Assembly (NCBI RefSeq): GCF_000735135.1 | Contig: NZ_JPLZ01000006.1 | Location: 1,426,001 to 1,490,000, forward strand | Source: Chryseobacterium sp. FH1 | GTDB taxonomy: Bacteria > Bacteroidota > Bacteroidia > Flavobacteriales > Weeksellaceae | Direction: 5' to 3' | DNA: 64,000 nucleotides | Part shown: in pieces, positions 44,643 through 53,520 of the stretch | How the letters are laid out: each line of letters begins with the position of its first letter | Position numbering within the stretch: position 1 is the stretch's first letter | Position numbers and translations under genes: made by a program | Notes under the pieces: model-generated | Database searches by the model: none | Seen by the model: only the letters and a program-made list of their open reading frames with translations | What the model was told of the DNA's origin: nothing

Positions 44643-45230
44643 ATGAGTACCAATATTTTTAATGTGCATTTTAGGGGCATACTACGAATCAGTTTACTTC
44701 TAATCATAAATATCAATCAAGTTTTGCAAGCACAAGACCTTACAACTCCACAAGTTGTAGGTCAGCCTTCCGGAAGAAGAATGACTACTCCAATTCCATT
44801 CGATGTCAAAGGTGTAGCATTTTCGGAAATACGCAATAGTGTATGGTCACCTCAGTCCGAGATTGTGAGTGAATTTCAAGTAAGCTATTACAGAGAAGGT
44901 GACCCGAAACAATATGTAAATAAAAGCATCAGCAAAGTGAGTCTTGCCCCATACGGAAATTGGCAGTTTCACAAGCTCTATGTAGAACCTTTGCCATACC
45001 ATAAACCCAATGTAAAGCTTGTTAAAGGAAAAACAGAATATTCATTATTTATCTATCAACTCTACCAAGGCAGAACATCTGCAATATGGAATGCGGCTAT
45101 AGACATAGACGATTACAAAAGGTGGAAAACAAAGGATATTAAAAATGGTCCAATCATCGTACATCCGAAGGACAAGGTCATTCTCAATCCTCAACCCATT
45201 CCACCGAAAACGCCATCTAAAAAAAGATAA
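44643..45230 (+). CDS. Secreted protein, unknown function
   Basis: 195 residues from ATG 44643 (the frame extends 54 bases further up into the lipoprotein gene; that part is rejected). Signal-like RGILRISLLLIININQVLQA. Mature region begins QDLTTPQVVGQPSGRRMTTP and includes FDVKGVAFSEIRNSVWSPQS and a Pro-rich end NPQPIPPKTPSKKR. No domain recognised. Lies 19 bases after the lipoprotein stop and 28 bases before the next gene, so it is part of one operon. Confidence 0.7.
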   Translation: MSTNIFNVHFRGILRISLLLIININQVLQAQDLTTPQVVGQPSGRRMTTPIPFDVKGVAFSEIRNSVWSPQSEIVSEFQVSYYREGDPKQYVNKSISKVSLAPYGNWQFHKLYVEPLPYHKPNVKLVKGKTEYSLFIYQLYQGRTSAIWNAAIDIDDYKRWKTKDIKNGPIIVHPKDKVILNPQPIPPKTPSKKR

Positions 45231-45258
45231 TCATTAAGCAATCTTAAAAAATTTCATT

Positions 45259-46257
45259 ATGAAAACAAATATTTTATACCTATCCAAAGCATTACTTTCA
45301 TTAGTTTTTATAATTATATTCAGTCTAAATGTTAATGCCCAATCAGGTGAAAAACTGAAAAGAAAACCAAAACCGAGCAGTCAGGAAATAGAAAACAAAC
45401 CTGCTATTACCTTTCCAACGGCTGGTTCTGTAATAGACGGACCGTTTGTAATAATAGGAAAAGCAGAACCTAATACTTATATCAATCTGAGGGTTTCTCC
45501 TATATATAATTTTCCTGCAAATCCATCAGGTAAACCAACCTTACGAATAAGTACAAAAGAGCACAATCCACAGGAATTCAGCATCAAAGCAGATGAGAAA
45601 GGCATTTGGCAAAGCCCGCCTATCCAGGTTTTGTTTGATCCGAAGGCCATTGATACAAAAATATTTGCCTTTGTTTCTCAAAAATCAGGGTCAAAGTACT
45701 ACGAAAGCAAAAACATCGAATACAAAACTTCGCCAAAATTATTTCTGAAAACCGTCCCGATGAAAATACCGGCAATGGAAAACAATACGAATGAATCTTC
45801 AGGAAAACCACAAAAAGACGAACCTCTTATCAAAGGCGGTGCTATTTCCAATTTCAAAATCATTTCACCGTTTGATAACAAAAACGTGGGCAATGATGGG
45901 TTTTACGTTAGCGGAGAAGCTCCGGAAGGCGCATTGGTAAGAGTGGAAGTTCGATTTTCCGGTTACAAATCCAAATCAGAAATAAAAATTGGCAATGTAG
46001 GTCCAATATTTCCAATCCCGACGATTGATAAAAATACCACTACAGTCAACAATGCGATTTGGGGAACTTACAATGTGCGTTACAATTCCTTAATGAAAAT
46101 GTGGATTACGGACGAAATCAAACTGATTAAAAAATCAAATGACTATTCCTATTGGGCAAACACTTATACCATTACGGCAAGTCTTATAAATGAAAAAGGA
46201 CAAGCCGTGAATTCTAAAACCATCCAAGTTTCCCGAATGAAAACCAAAGCCATCTGA
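45259..46257 (+). CDS. Secreted protein with two Ig-like (bacterial Ig/Gmad2-like) segments
   Basis: 332 residues. Signal peptide MKTNILYLSKALLSLVFIII then FSLNVNAQ. Two related blocks: ITFPTAGSVIDGPFVIIGKA (about residues 50-69) and FKIISPFDNKNVGNDGFYVS (about residues 201-220) followed by GEAPEGALVRVEV. The pattern 'P..G..V...f.i.G.a.pg..v.v.v' is that of Ig-like beta domains used for surface adhesion or as spacers. The C-terminal part has YWANTYTITASLINEKGQAV. The stop overlaps the next start (TGATG). Confidence 0.65.
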   Translation: MKTNILYLSKALLSLVFIIIFSLNVNAQSGEKLKRKPKPSSQEIENKPAITFPTAGSVIDGPFVIIGKAEPNTYINLRVSPIYNFPANPSGKPTLRISTKEHNPQEFSIKADEKGIWQSPPIQVLFDPKAIDTKIFAFVSQKSGSKYYESKNIEYKTSPKLFLKTVPMKIPAMENNTNESSGKPQKDEPLIKGGAISNFKIISPFDNKNVGNDGFYVSGEAPEGALVRVEVRFSGYKSKSEIKIGNVGPIFPIPTIDKNTTTVNNAIWGTYNVRYNSLMKMWITDEIKLIKKSNDYSYWANTYTITASLINEKGQAVNSKTIQVSRMKTKAI

Positions 46258-46946
46258 TGAAAAAGCTAATATTAATTAACCTGATATTCTTCCTGATTGC
46301 CAATTTTTATCAAGCGCAGGAACTTACAGATTGTTTAAAAGAAATTGAAAAAGAAAATGTGGGTAGCCTCAGCAAGATAAAATTTGAAAGAATAATTGAG
46401 CTAGACGAAGATAGAAAGGTATATGAATTTTCCATAAAAAGCGATAGACGCTGTATGGATTGTTATAATGGTCGAATCTTCTATGACAGCCATTGTAAGC
46501 AAGTCGCACGATTTGGAATTGGAAGAGGAGTAGACAAATTTGTAGCAGATGGCTATACCGCAGGCGATTTCGGGATTCCTAAACTACCAAATAGAAACCT
46601 GGAGAATATAGAGAATTCATTGTTTTATATTTCTAAAAACGAAGCGAAGGAATTGAAGGGTTTTGAATATGATGACCAGATTGAGATATCTCCAAAAGAA
46701 GGCTTAAAACATTTTCGTAAAGGAAAATTAATCAACACCTATAAAATCATTCCCGGAAAATTTTCATCCACAGAAATGAATGCTCCACGTATTTACTATT
46801 TGCCCTCATTTCAGTTGTATTTTAAAGTTGTGGAACGTGTATTTTATGTCACCAAAACAACATTTCAGGACGATGTTCTCACCAATAAAATAGATGAAGA
46901 TGATTGGGTTAAAGCTTTTCATCTCATAAAGCAAAAATTAAAATGA
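46257..46946 (+). CDS. Secreted protein, unknown function
   Basis: 229 residues. Signal MKKLILINLIFFLIANFYQA, then QELTDCLKEIEKENVGSLSK. Cysteine-containing segment DRRCMDCYNGRIFYDSHCKQ around residues 62-81 suggests disulfides or a metal site. Remaining sequence (PKLPNRNLENIENSLFYISK, HFRKGKLINTYKIIPGKFSS) shows no domain I know. Overlaps its neighbours by 1 and 4 bases, so it is tightly coupled in the operon. Confidence 0.7.
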   Translation: MKKLILINLIFFLIANFYQAQELTDCLKEIEKENVGSLSKIKFERIIELDEDRKVYEFSIKSDRRCMDCYNGRIFYDSHCKQVARFGIGRGVDKFVADGYTAGDFGIPKLPNRNLENIENSLFYISKNEAKELKGFEYDDQIEISPKEGLKHFRKGKLINTYKIIPGKFSSTEMNAPRIYYLPSFQLYFKVVERVFYVTKTTFQDDVLTNKIDEDDWVKAFHLIKQKLK

Positions 46947-47328
46947 TTATGAAGAATATCATCATCTTATGTGGTGCTTTCTTATTCCTCATTACAAACA
47001 ACGAAGTCAAAAGCCAAAGCAAGAAACAGAAAGACGTCACGATTGTATACCCTAAAAACAATCAAAAAGTTAGAGGTGCACACATAATCGAACGGTTAAC
47101 ACAGCATTCTGGAAAAATAATACGACAGTCACCATCTCTTCAGAAAACTTTCCAGGAGCAGTAAATTACATTTTCACAATAGGCGGTGATGTCTACATAT
47201 GTGGTTATAAAACCAATAATTCACTCATTTGCAAAGGTCTGGGAAAATGGGGAAGCTCTAAACCTTACAGACGCGGCTCTAATAATGCAGTTGCAAAGGG
47301 GATTTTTGTGACAGAAACCCAAGAGTAA
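46943..47328 (+). pseudogene. Frameshifted secreted protein
   Basis: The reading frame from ATG 46943 (or 46949) gives a signal peptide MKNIIILCGAFLFLITNNEV, then SQSKKQKDVTIVYPKNNQKV, and dies at 47162-47164. A second frame from about 47074 continues with clear coding character to TAA 47326-47328: TAFWKNNTTVTISSENFPGA then VNYIFTIGGDVYICGYKTNN, ending VAKGIFVTETQE. The opening VTIVYPKNNQKVRG resembles the Ig-like start of the gene at 45259. Joined, it would be about 128 residues. A base change between 47071 and 47090 is needed; no homopolymer is there, so it is either a true mutation or a sequencing error. Confidence 0.7.
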
Positions 47329-47384
47329 AATAAGCAGAATTGATATCATAAATAAGATTTTATAAACTAGAAAAAGATAACGTT

Positions 47385-48068
47385 ATGAAAACATTGAAAT
47401 TAATTTGTTTTTTAATGCTCATTTTAAGCTTATCAGCTTGTAATAGAGAAAATGATGAACCTGAAACTATCAATACCAATGTTTCTGCAGAGGATTTGTT
47501 GGGATATCAAATGTATTGGGCACTTCAGTTTAACGGAGGAGGAGATTCATACATACGTTTTATGTATTTTGATAAGACAGGAAATACCATCAAAGCTACA
47601 ATAGATGGCATAAACAACAGAACCATAAAAGAAGTGAAGGTAGAAAATAACATCCTTTCCATAGACCTCAACAATAATGGATCGGTAATGTACACCTTCG
47701 AACTGGAGAAAAATAATGATGGTACTGTACTGGTGAAATCGGCCAAATATTACGACATCAACCATCCCAATGATAAGTTAGGAGATGGTGCTGGCATCAT
47801 CCCTTTATCTAAATTTTCTTCGGTAAAGGGAACCACTTTTAAAGAGGTTAATGGCACAACAATCATTCGGTTTAATGCCGATAATACTTTTTTATCAGGA
47901 CAACATCCTAACAATACCGGAAGCTATTATGAATGTGGCGTTGGAGGCTTTAAAGCAAGCATTAACAACGAAACCTACTTTGGTTTTAAACTGACTGAGC
48001 AAGGAAAGCTGTTTATACTTCTACAATATACAGGGGACTTCAAAATATACAGCTACGAAAATTACTAA
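47385..48068 (+). CDS. Lipoprotein, unknown function
   Basis: 227 residues with lipobox LSLSAC. Resembles the lipoprotein at 43964 in its signal and acidic spacer. Middle: GGGDSYIRFMYFDKTGNTIK, NNGSVMYTFELEKNNDGTVL, and GTTIIRFNADNTFLSGQHPN near the end. All-beta appearance. No known domain. Last of the gene run before the cupin gene; about 56 bases after the frameshifted gene. Confidence 0.72.
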   Translation: MKTLKLICFLMLILSLSACNRENDEPETINTNVSAEDLLGYQMYWALQFNGGGDSYIRFMYFDKTGNTIKATIDGINNRTIKEVKVENNILSIDLNNNGSVMYTFELEKNNDGTVLVKSAKYYDINHPNDKLGDGAGIIPLSKFSSVKGTTFKEVNGTTIIRFNADNTFLSGQHPNNTGSYYECGVGGFKASINNETYFGFKLTEQGKLFILLQYTGDFKIYSYENY

Positions 48069-48250
48069 TGCTTAATTGGTGGATTAAATTTATCTTTTGC
48101 GTATGTATTTGATTATTAATTGTTTAATAGATTGATGGAATTGTCAGAATATGAAAATATTTTGATTGAAATGCTTTTTATGAATTTGTGAAAGATAAAC
48201 TTCCCGAATTGGTAATACATATGACCTTTAAAAAAAATAAATATCTGCAT

Positions 48251-48880
48251 ATGAAAAGAAGAAATTTTATAACAACAGCACTGTTGTCGATTCCTGCATT
48301 TTCCTTAGCAAATCTGCTTTCAGAACCTAAGAAAAAAAAATTGCAAAATGAAAAACCCTACCATTTAAAATCCAACGAAAGTCGATTTTTTGGGAAAACT
48401 GCAAGTGCCGAAAATCTGCACGGAAGATGTATCGTTTCATCTGCCGATACTGATAGCCAATTGTATATAAGTTCTGCCTCAAAACTTACAAATGCTGAGA
48501 TTGGCGGACCCGCATTACACATTCATCATCAAAGCGATGAGATATTCTTTGTCGCTTCCGGAGAGTTTTTATTTCAAATAAACGATGATGTTTTTTTTGG
48601 CAACGAAGGTGATACTGTTTTCGTTCCGAAAGGCGTTCCGCATACTTTTGCGAATCCGGTAGCAGGAAATCCAGGAAATCTGGTCATCATCCATCAGCCA
48701 ATTAATGAGAATTTGGAGAAGTTTTACGAATTATTTTGTAAAATCGGTTATATGAACGAAAAGATATTGCAGGAAAACATTTCTCCCGAACTTCTCCAGG
48801 ATATTATGAAAAATAATGTATATGTGGGTCCGCCGATAGATGTGGAATCTGCAATGAAAAATTTGACAATTAATCATTAA
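48251..48880 (+). CDS. Cupin-domain protein with Tat-like signal
   Basis: 209 residues from ATG 48251; the longer frame upstream is rejected because this start gives MKRRNFITTALLSIPAFSLA, a Tat-type leader with paired Arg. Cupin motif 1 is GPALHIHHQSDEIFFVASGE (two His, one Glu metal ligands) and motif 2 FVPKGVPHTFANPVAGNPGN (third His). Single cupin barrel of about 110 residues, then a helical tail. Such proteins bind a metal and act as small dioxygenases or sugar/ligand sensors; substrate unknown. Confidence 0.85.
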   Translation: MKRRNFITTALLSIPAFSLANLLSEPKKKKLQNEKPYHLKSNESRFFGKTASAENLHGRCIVSSADTDSQLYISSASKLTNAEIGGPALHIHHQSDEIFFVASGEFLFQINDDVFFGNEGDTVFVPKGVPHTFANPVAGNPGNLVIIHQPINENLEKFYELFCKIGYMNEKILQENISPELLQDIMKNNVYVGPPIDVESAMKNLTINH

Positions 48881-48897
48881 CACTAAAGCACTTTATT

Positions 48898-50211
48898 ATG
48901 AAAACCAATTTTTATTTTATCAAAAACAGCATTAAGCTTTTAGCTTTTTTCATGCTCGGAAACGCCAATGCGCAAAGAACTGCATATTTCTCGAACGATA
49001 CTGATTTGCCAATTCCAGACAATTCTACATTGGCTTCTTTACCGATAACAGTAAGTGGAATCCCAAATGGTTCACATCTTTATTATCTCAATCTAGGAGT
49101 CAGAATGGATCACTCATTTGTAGGAGATTTGACCATGCGTTTACAAATGCCTAATGGAGGGACAATCGGGTTGATGCATCGTCCCGGTACAAATGCTGTT
49201 ACAGGAGCTCCTTATGGCAATATGGCAAATTTGTCTTCCGCCAATATGATTTTGTTTGATGACTATTCAGCAAAAATCAGCGAACAAATTGGGGCGGACT
49301 TGACTAGCAATGAAATCATACCTCAAGGAGCATTCCGTACAAGTTGGAACAATTTGGAAGGAACTCCAACCTATCAATCTTTTTCCGAGATTACGGCAAA
49401 AAATGTGGGTACTGTAAATTCTAACTGGACTATTTATCTGATGGATAAAACGGGTGGTGACAGTGGAACATTGACTTATTCGGAACTTCTCATGAAATAT
49501 GACGATTATTGTGTGCCCTTTTTTGAAAATAGCTTTGAACATATTACAAATGTGAGTTTTGCTGGTCTCAATCAGAACTCAGGAAGGTTTGCGTATGATC
49601 ATCCCGATTACCAAACAGTAGCATCAACAGACAATTCCACTCCTGTAAAGCAAGGAAAAACGTATCCGATTTCTGTTTCTATAACGCTCGGCATCAATGA
49701 ATATATCTATGCTTTTATCGATTGGAACCAAGACAAAGATTTTGACGATGCAAATGAAATTTACACCATTGCTTCTAATGTTTCTGCACAAGGACCGCAT
49801 ACAATTAATATCACTATTCCGGAAGATGCTGAGCTGGGAGAAACACGTATGCGTATCATGCTGGGGTACAGTGAACCCAATCCGAGCCCATGTTACAAAT
49901 TGTCTAACACATTCTACGGAGAAGTAGAAGATTACACGCTTTTGGTGGAAGAAAATTTGGGTGTCGAAGATTTTACGGCAAAAGAAAAAACGATTGCTTA
50001 CCCCAATCCAGTAACCGATTTTGTGAAATTTAAATCTCAAAATAACATTCAACAAATTCATATTTACAATGCAAATGGTCAAGAAGTTTTGGCTCAAAAA
50101 TTTAGTTCTAAAAATGCAGAGTTGAATTTAGCAGGGTTAACTTATGGTGTTTATGTAGCTAAAATCCAAACCGATATAGGAACGGAATCCGTAAAAATCA
50201 TCAAGAAATAA
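48898..50211 (+). CDS. Secreted protein with P/proprotein convertase-like domain, GEVED domain and T9SS tail
   Basis: 437 residues. Signal peptide, then a P-domain-like jelly roll (residues about 30-190: LPITVSGIPNGSHLYYLNLG, DHSFVGDLTMRLQMPNGGTI, WTIYLMDKTGGDSGTL), a GEVED domain (about 200-345, ending YGEVEDYTLLVEENLG), then the type IX sorting domain (about 360-437: AYPNPVTDFVKFKSQNNIQQ, VYVAKIQTDIGTESVKIIKK). Surface or released protein; binding role likely. Follows the cupin gene by 17 bases, so both may be co-expressed. Confidence 0.9.
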   Translation: MKTNFYFIKNSIKLLAFFMLGNANAQRTAYFSNDTDLPIPDNSTLASLPITVSGIPNGSHLYYLNLGVRMDHSFVGDLTMRLQMPNGGTIGLMHRPGTNAVTGAPYGNMANLSSANMILFDDYSAKISEQIGADLTSNEIIPQGAFRTSWNNLEGTPTYQSFSEITAKNVGTVNSNWTIYLMDKTGGDSGTLTYSELLMKYDDYCVPFFENSFEHITNVSFAGLNQNSGRFAYDHPDYQTVASTDNSTPVKQGKTYPISVSITLGINEYIYAFIDWNQDKDFDDANEIYTIASNVSAQGPHTINITIPEDAELGETRMRIMLGYSEPNPSPCYKLSNTFYGEVEDYTLLVEENLGVEDFTAKEKTIAYPNPVTDFVKFKSQNNIQQIHIYNANGQEVLAQKFSSKNAELNLAGLTYGVYVAKIQTDIGTESVKIIKK

Positions 50212-50235
50212 TTCAACAAAAAAAATATTTCTAAA

Positions 50236-50271
50236 CTTTTGCAACTTATTTCTGATTGTAAGTTGCAAAAG
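50236..50271 (+). terminator. Stem-loop after the P-domain/GEVED gene
   Basis: 13-bp stem CTTTTGCAACTTA (50236-50248) with TAAGTTGCAAAAG (50259-50271). No T-run follows, so its role as terminator is uncertain. Confidence 0.5.
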
Positions 50272-50328
50272 TGATGAAAAAACTGGTTGTTGAGATATTC
50301 TGAAAATTTTGAGCAGCTAGGTCAAACG

Positions 50329-50487
50329 ATGAGACTTAATTATAAAGAAATCAACGGTATTGCCAAGCGTTTTCAAAAGAATGAAAAATTAGGATTTAAT
50401 TGGATTGATCATTCATTCTTATCAGGAGAGTATAAGGATAAATATAAAGAATTAATTGAAAGTGGATATGCAAATCTATTTAGTTAA
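50329..50487 (+). CDS. Short open frame, possible gene remnant
   Basis: From ATG 50329 it encodes 52 residues: MRLNYKEINGIAKRFQKNEK then LGFNWIDHSFLSGEYKDKYK and a short tail. The sequence looks protein-like (amphipathic, balanced) and the frame is open for 14 more codons upstream without an ATG, which fits the C-terminal piece of a lost gene. Not recognised. Confidence 0.3.
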   Translation: MRLNYKEINGIAKRFQKNEKLGFNWIDHSFLSGEYKDKYKELIESGYANLFS

Positions 50488-50564
50488 CGATCAGAATGAA
50501 CTACTTCGTTTTTTGGGTAAGTAAAATTAACCTTTCTCTTGGAAGAGATAAACAAGGTTGTTAC

Positions 50565-50596
50565 ATAAAAAAAGCTACCAAGATTGGTAGCTTTCA
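50565..50596 (-). terminator. Terminator of the lamin-tail gene
   Basis: Minus-strand stem AAAGCTACCA (50594-50585) with TGGTAGCTTT (50580-50571), loop four, followed by TTTT. Confidence 0.75.
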
Positions 50597-50612
50597 TTTT
50601 GGTGGTTCATAA

Positions 50613-51470
50613 TTACTCTTTCAAAATTCTTTCTGTGACTTTCTTATTGTTCACATTTCCTGTCACGATGTAATGACCTTTTGGCAAATCGGAGATGTTC
50701 AATTTGGAACTTCCCTTTAAGCTTACCGTTTTCACGAGTTGTCCAGACATATTGAAAAGTTTTAAATCCTGCACGTCTGATCCAAATATGATCTCGTTAT
50801 TTTTAACAAGTGTATTCTTAATAAAAACCGATTTGTTGGAATTTGAATCATCTACGGCCAATATGGTACCAGTAGATTGTGGAGTAGGAAAGGCTATTGT
50901 AAAGTCTACATTGTTATTGTTGGTGTCCGCTGAAATCCTCGTAATGGAGTTGAGTATAGTTGGGGAAGGTGCTGCTCCAGCGCCTTCGTATTGATCTGCG
51001 GTACCATATCCAACAAAATCTATAACGTTAGAGGAAGTAGGCCCCGTAACACGAGTACTGTTAGTTGCCAATGCGACTTTTCCCGATGTTAGCCCTAGTT
51101 GTATTCCAACGCCTAAAAGTGGCGCAGACCCATCAAAATTTAACACAACATCTACAATGAGATTGGGATTGAGAAGGTTGATGCCTCCCAGGCCCTCCGA
51201 AGCTTGCTGTATCAAATAGGTTTGTCCGGGGCCAAGGGTTATTGTTGGCAATGTGTGGTATTGTGAAAATTGTCCCGAGGGTGGTCCGTATTGGATTGTT
51301 GCACCAGTCAATGTTTGGGTAGATGTTCCAATATTTTTTAATTCGATGAAGTCATTCGTGAGAATTGCGGTGAGTAAACCACCACCTGTATAAACTTCAT
51401 TGATGACAATCTGCGCATTATAAAATGCAAACGAGGAAACAAGTCCGATGATAGTAAAAAATTTTCTCAT
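50613..51470 (-). CDS. Lamin-tail domain protein with type IX sorting tail
   Basis: 285 residues. Signal peptide MRKFFTIIGLVSSFAFYNAQ. Lamin tail (LTD) domain over about residues 20-190: IVINEVYTGGGLLTAILTND then FIELKNIGTSTQTLTGATIQ and NVIDFVGYGTADQYEGAGAA. Ends with a T9SS domain (LKLFNMSGQLVKTVSLKGSS, LPKGHYIVTGNVNNKKVTER). Such proteins are exported and often bind DNA or sugar at the surface; role unknown. Confidence 0.88.
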   Translation of the reverse strand: MRKFFTIIGLVSSFAFYNAQIVINEVYTGGGLLTAILTNDFIELKNIGTSTQTLTGATIQYGPPSGQFSQYHTLPTITLGPGQTYLIQQASEGLGGINLLNPNLIVDVVLNFDGSAPLLGVGIQLGLTSGKVALATNSTRVTGPTSSNVIDFVGYGTADQYEGAGAAPSPTILNSITRISADTNNNNVDFTIAFPTPQSTGTILAVDDSNSNKSVFIKNTLVKNNEIIFGSDVQDLKLFNMSGQLVKTVSLKGSSKLNISDLPKGHYIVTGNVNNKKVTERILKE

Positions 51471-52261
51471 AATAATAAATTTTTATTGATTTGAGAAAAA
51501 TATTACAATTAATATGCCATATTTATTGTTTTTATGTCTTTTTATTGACTTTATAATGATTAATTATTGTTATTTTTAAGGATATGATAATAAAAACACA
51601 CAATAGTTTAATATCACTCATTTTGTAGATGAATGGGAAAATTCTTACACGGTAATTTCAAATCTGCACTTTAATTTTCAGTTTTAAATTGCAAAAGCAT
51701 CTGTAGAAGGGATTTTAATCATATATTCAGTTTTTATTCTTGTTATTAAACTAAATTAATAAGCTGATATATAAATTTTTATGATTTGTATCATAATGCC
51801 CACGACTTTCAAATTTTACAATAGTTTTTCCACTCATGCGATTACTTTTAATAGCACTTAAAGGGATTTGTAGATGGAATTTCAAATTTGTTTGGAGGAA
51901 ACTGGCTTTAGTAAGAGAAAATAGACAGCTTAAAAAAAGAATAATAGACAATCACGTAATTCAAATATGTTAAAAACATCCACTCTCATAATTTTGTGTA
52001 CGATCGATCGTATTTGTATGCAATATTGAGATGACACTTTACATCAACTTAAGGCTAAATCATAAATAATATCTGTATTAAATGGATGAGGAAATATATA
52101 GCTCCCTAATTTGGATTTCTATTTCTTCAAAATAATATTCAACGGCTTGATTGTTGTAAAAGATAGAATATCAAACTATTAAAATTCACATACTAAAAAT
52201 AGTTTTGCTATTGAACAACATTCAACACATATTATATTATTAACCACAACAAAATTTTATT
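51471..52261. other. Gene-free 790-base AT-rich region with a 14-bp palindrome
   Basis: No frame here looks like a real gene; a minus-strand frame at 51751-51951 has no start or domain support. The perfect palindrome TACGATCGATCGTA lies at 51999-52012, an unusual GC-containing site in such AT-rich DNA and a possible operator. The promoter of the DUF4142 gene must lie near the right end but is not identified. Confidence 0.4.
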
Positions 52262-52870
52262 ATGAAAAAGTCAATCTTAACAATTATCGCGATAGGTGCC
52301 ATGATTGCTTGCGAGAAAAAAGAAACAACACATTTGGATCATTCAACTGATAGTTCCGCGGCTGCAAATGACAGTTCAATGATGGTCAAAGACTCGGCTA
52401 ATGTTGCTCCAGTCGCGGGCGCTACAACAACCGCTTTGACAGATCAAGACAAAAAATTCGCTGATGCGGCAGCAACTGGCGGAATGATGGAAGTGATGAT
52501 GGGAGAGCTCGCTCAATCCCAGGCTACGGACGCTTCGGTTAAGGCTTTAGGGACAATGATGGTAAAAGATCATAGCAAGGCAAACGAAGAGCTTAAAAGT
52601 TGGGCCACATCAATTGGCTATACATTGCCAACGAGTTTAAAAGCAGAGCAACAGAAAATGTACGATGACCTGAAAGCCAAAAAAGGAGTAGATTTTGATA
52701 AAGCCTATGCCGAAGCCATGGTGACGGATCACAAGAAAGATATTGCAGAATTCAAAAAACAAGCTGCCGATGGAGGAGAGGCTTCATTGAAATCTTTTGC
52801 CAGCAAAACTGTACCGACATTAGAACATCACCTGATGGAATCGGAAAAAGCAAAAAGTGCAGTTAAGTAA
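52262..52870 (+). CDS. DUF4142 lipoprotein
   Basis: 202 residues. Lipoprotein signal MKKSILTIIAIGAMIACEKK, a Ser/Thr/Ala linker, then the ferritin-like four-helix DUF4142 domain: KKFADAAATGGMMEVMMGEL, VKALGTMMVKDHSKANEELK, FDKAYAEAMVTDHKKDIAEF, SFASKTVPTLEHHLMESEKA, with the paired His/Asp residues typical of the family. Function unknown; often stress-induced and periplasmic. Confidence 0.92.
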   Translation: MKKSILTIIAIGAMIACEKKETTHLDHSTDSSAAANDSSMMVKDSANVAPVAGATTTALTDQDKKFADAAATGGMMEVMMGELAQSQATDASVKALGTMMVKDHSKANEELKSWATSIGYTLPTSLKAEQQKMYDDLKAKKGVDFDKAYAEAMVTDHKKDIAEFKKQAADGGEASLKSFASKTVPTLEHHLMESEKAKSAVK

Positions 52871-52900
52871 TAATTTCTGAAATCAAAATTTCAATAAAAA

Positions 52901-52933
52901 AGAGAGGTAGTCTAAAACTATCTCTCTTTTTGT
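52901..52933 (+). terminator. Terminator after the DUF4142 gene
   Basis: AGAGAGGTAG (52901-52910) with CTATCTCTCT, followed by a T-run. Confidence 0.8.
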
Positions 52934-53004
52934 TTTTAAACATCACAGATTGGTGGCCGAATTGTTATTCGTAGTTAAACTTGAGCATGTGACGATTTCT
53001 TGAT

Positions 53005-53412
53005 TTATTTGATTTTGTCGTAAATCAACTTTGTTACCAAAGCACCGAATAGATAATAACCAACTGTCATAGCCTTCTTCTTGAAATTTTCAGCAACAGG
53101 TTTATCATTCAAACCGATATGTTTCGGAAGTGCTACTGCGCCTATTCCCATCAATAATCCTGAACTTATATTGTGATTGGTAGCGGTGGACGCGTAATAT
53201 AGACCATTGCTGATGATATCGCCTGCAAGCGTGGCAGCGTAAAGTGAATTTTCACCACTGATATCGATCGATGTGTTATCTGTCAACTTCAATAGCGCTT
53301 CCTCACCCAGTTCATTGATGTGTGGTACATTGTCGAAGTTCTTCCTGATGGTCTCATGCAGAATGTTTAAGGCAATGGCACCACCAAAGCCCGCTAAAAT
53401 TTTCTTGTACAT
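53005..53412 (-). CDS. Hypothetical membrane-associated protein
   Basis: 135 residues. Hydrophobic N-terminus (KKILAGFGGAIALNILHETI) and a later run of small hydrophobic segments (LYAATLAGDIISNGLYYAS, GLLMGIGAVALPKHIGLND, VGYYLFGALVTKLIYDKIK), so probably two to four membrane passes. A shared DNVPHINELGEEALLKL stretch is soluble. No known family recognised. Lone gene before the DUF421 gene on the same strand. Confidence 0.7.
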   Translation of the reverse strand: MYKKILAGFGGAIALNILHETIRKNFDNVPHINELGEEALLKLTDNTSIDISGENSLYAATLAGDIISNGLYYASTATNHNISSGLLMGIGAVALPKHIGLNDKPVAENFKKKAMTVGYYLFGALVTKLIYDKIK

Positions 53413-53520
53413 AATATTTGAATTTGATTGTTTATTTGATTGAAGAATCTGAAATAATTCTAAATATGTTATCTCAAGATTCAGACCAAGGCCAATTATG
53501 ATTGCATCTTTTAATTTTCA

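Noticed and set aside
46943-47164. A real 73-residue secreted protein
   Set aside because: The frame ends where a neighbouring frame clearly continues coding; a frameshift explains both better.
51797-51803. GCCCACG as a guide target
   Set aside because: Only 7 bases (CGTGGGC on the minus strand) and not starting at the presumed guide 5' end; expected by chance.
51751-51951. Minus-strand open frame in the gene-free stretch
   Set aside because: No signal, domain or neighbour support; treated as noise.
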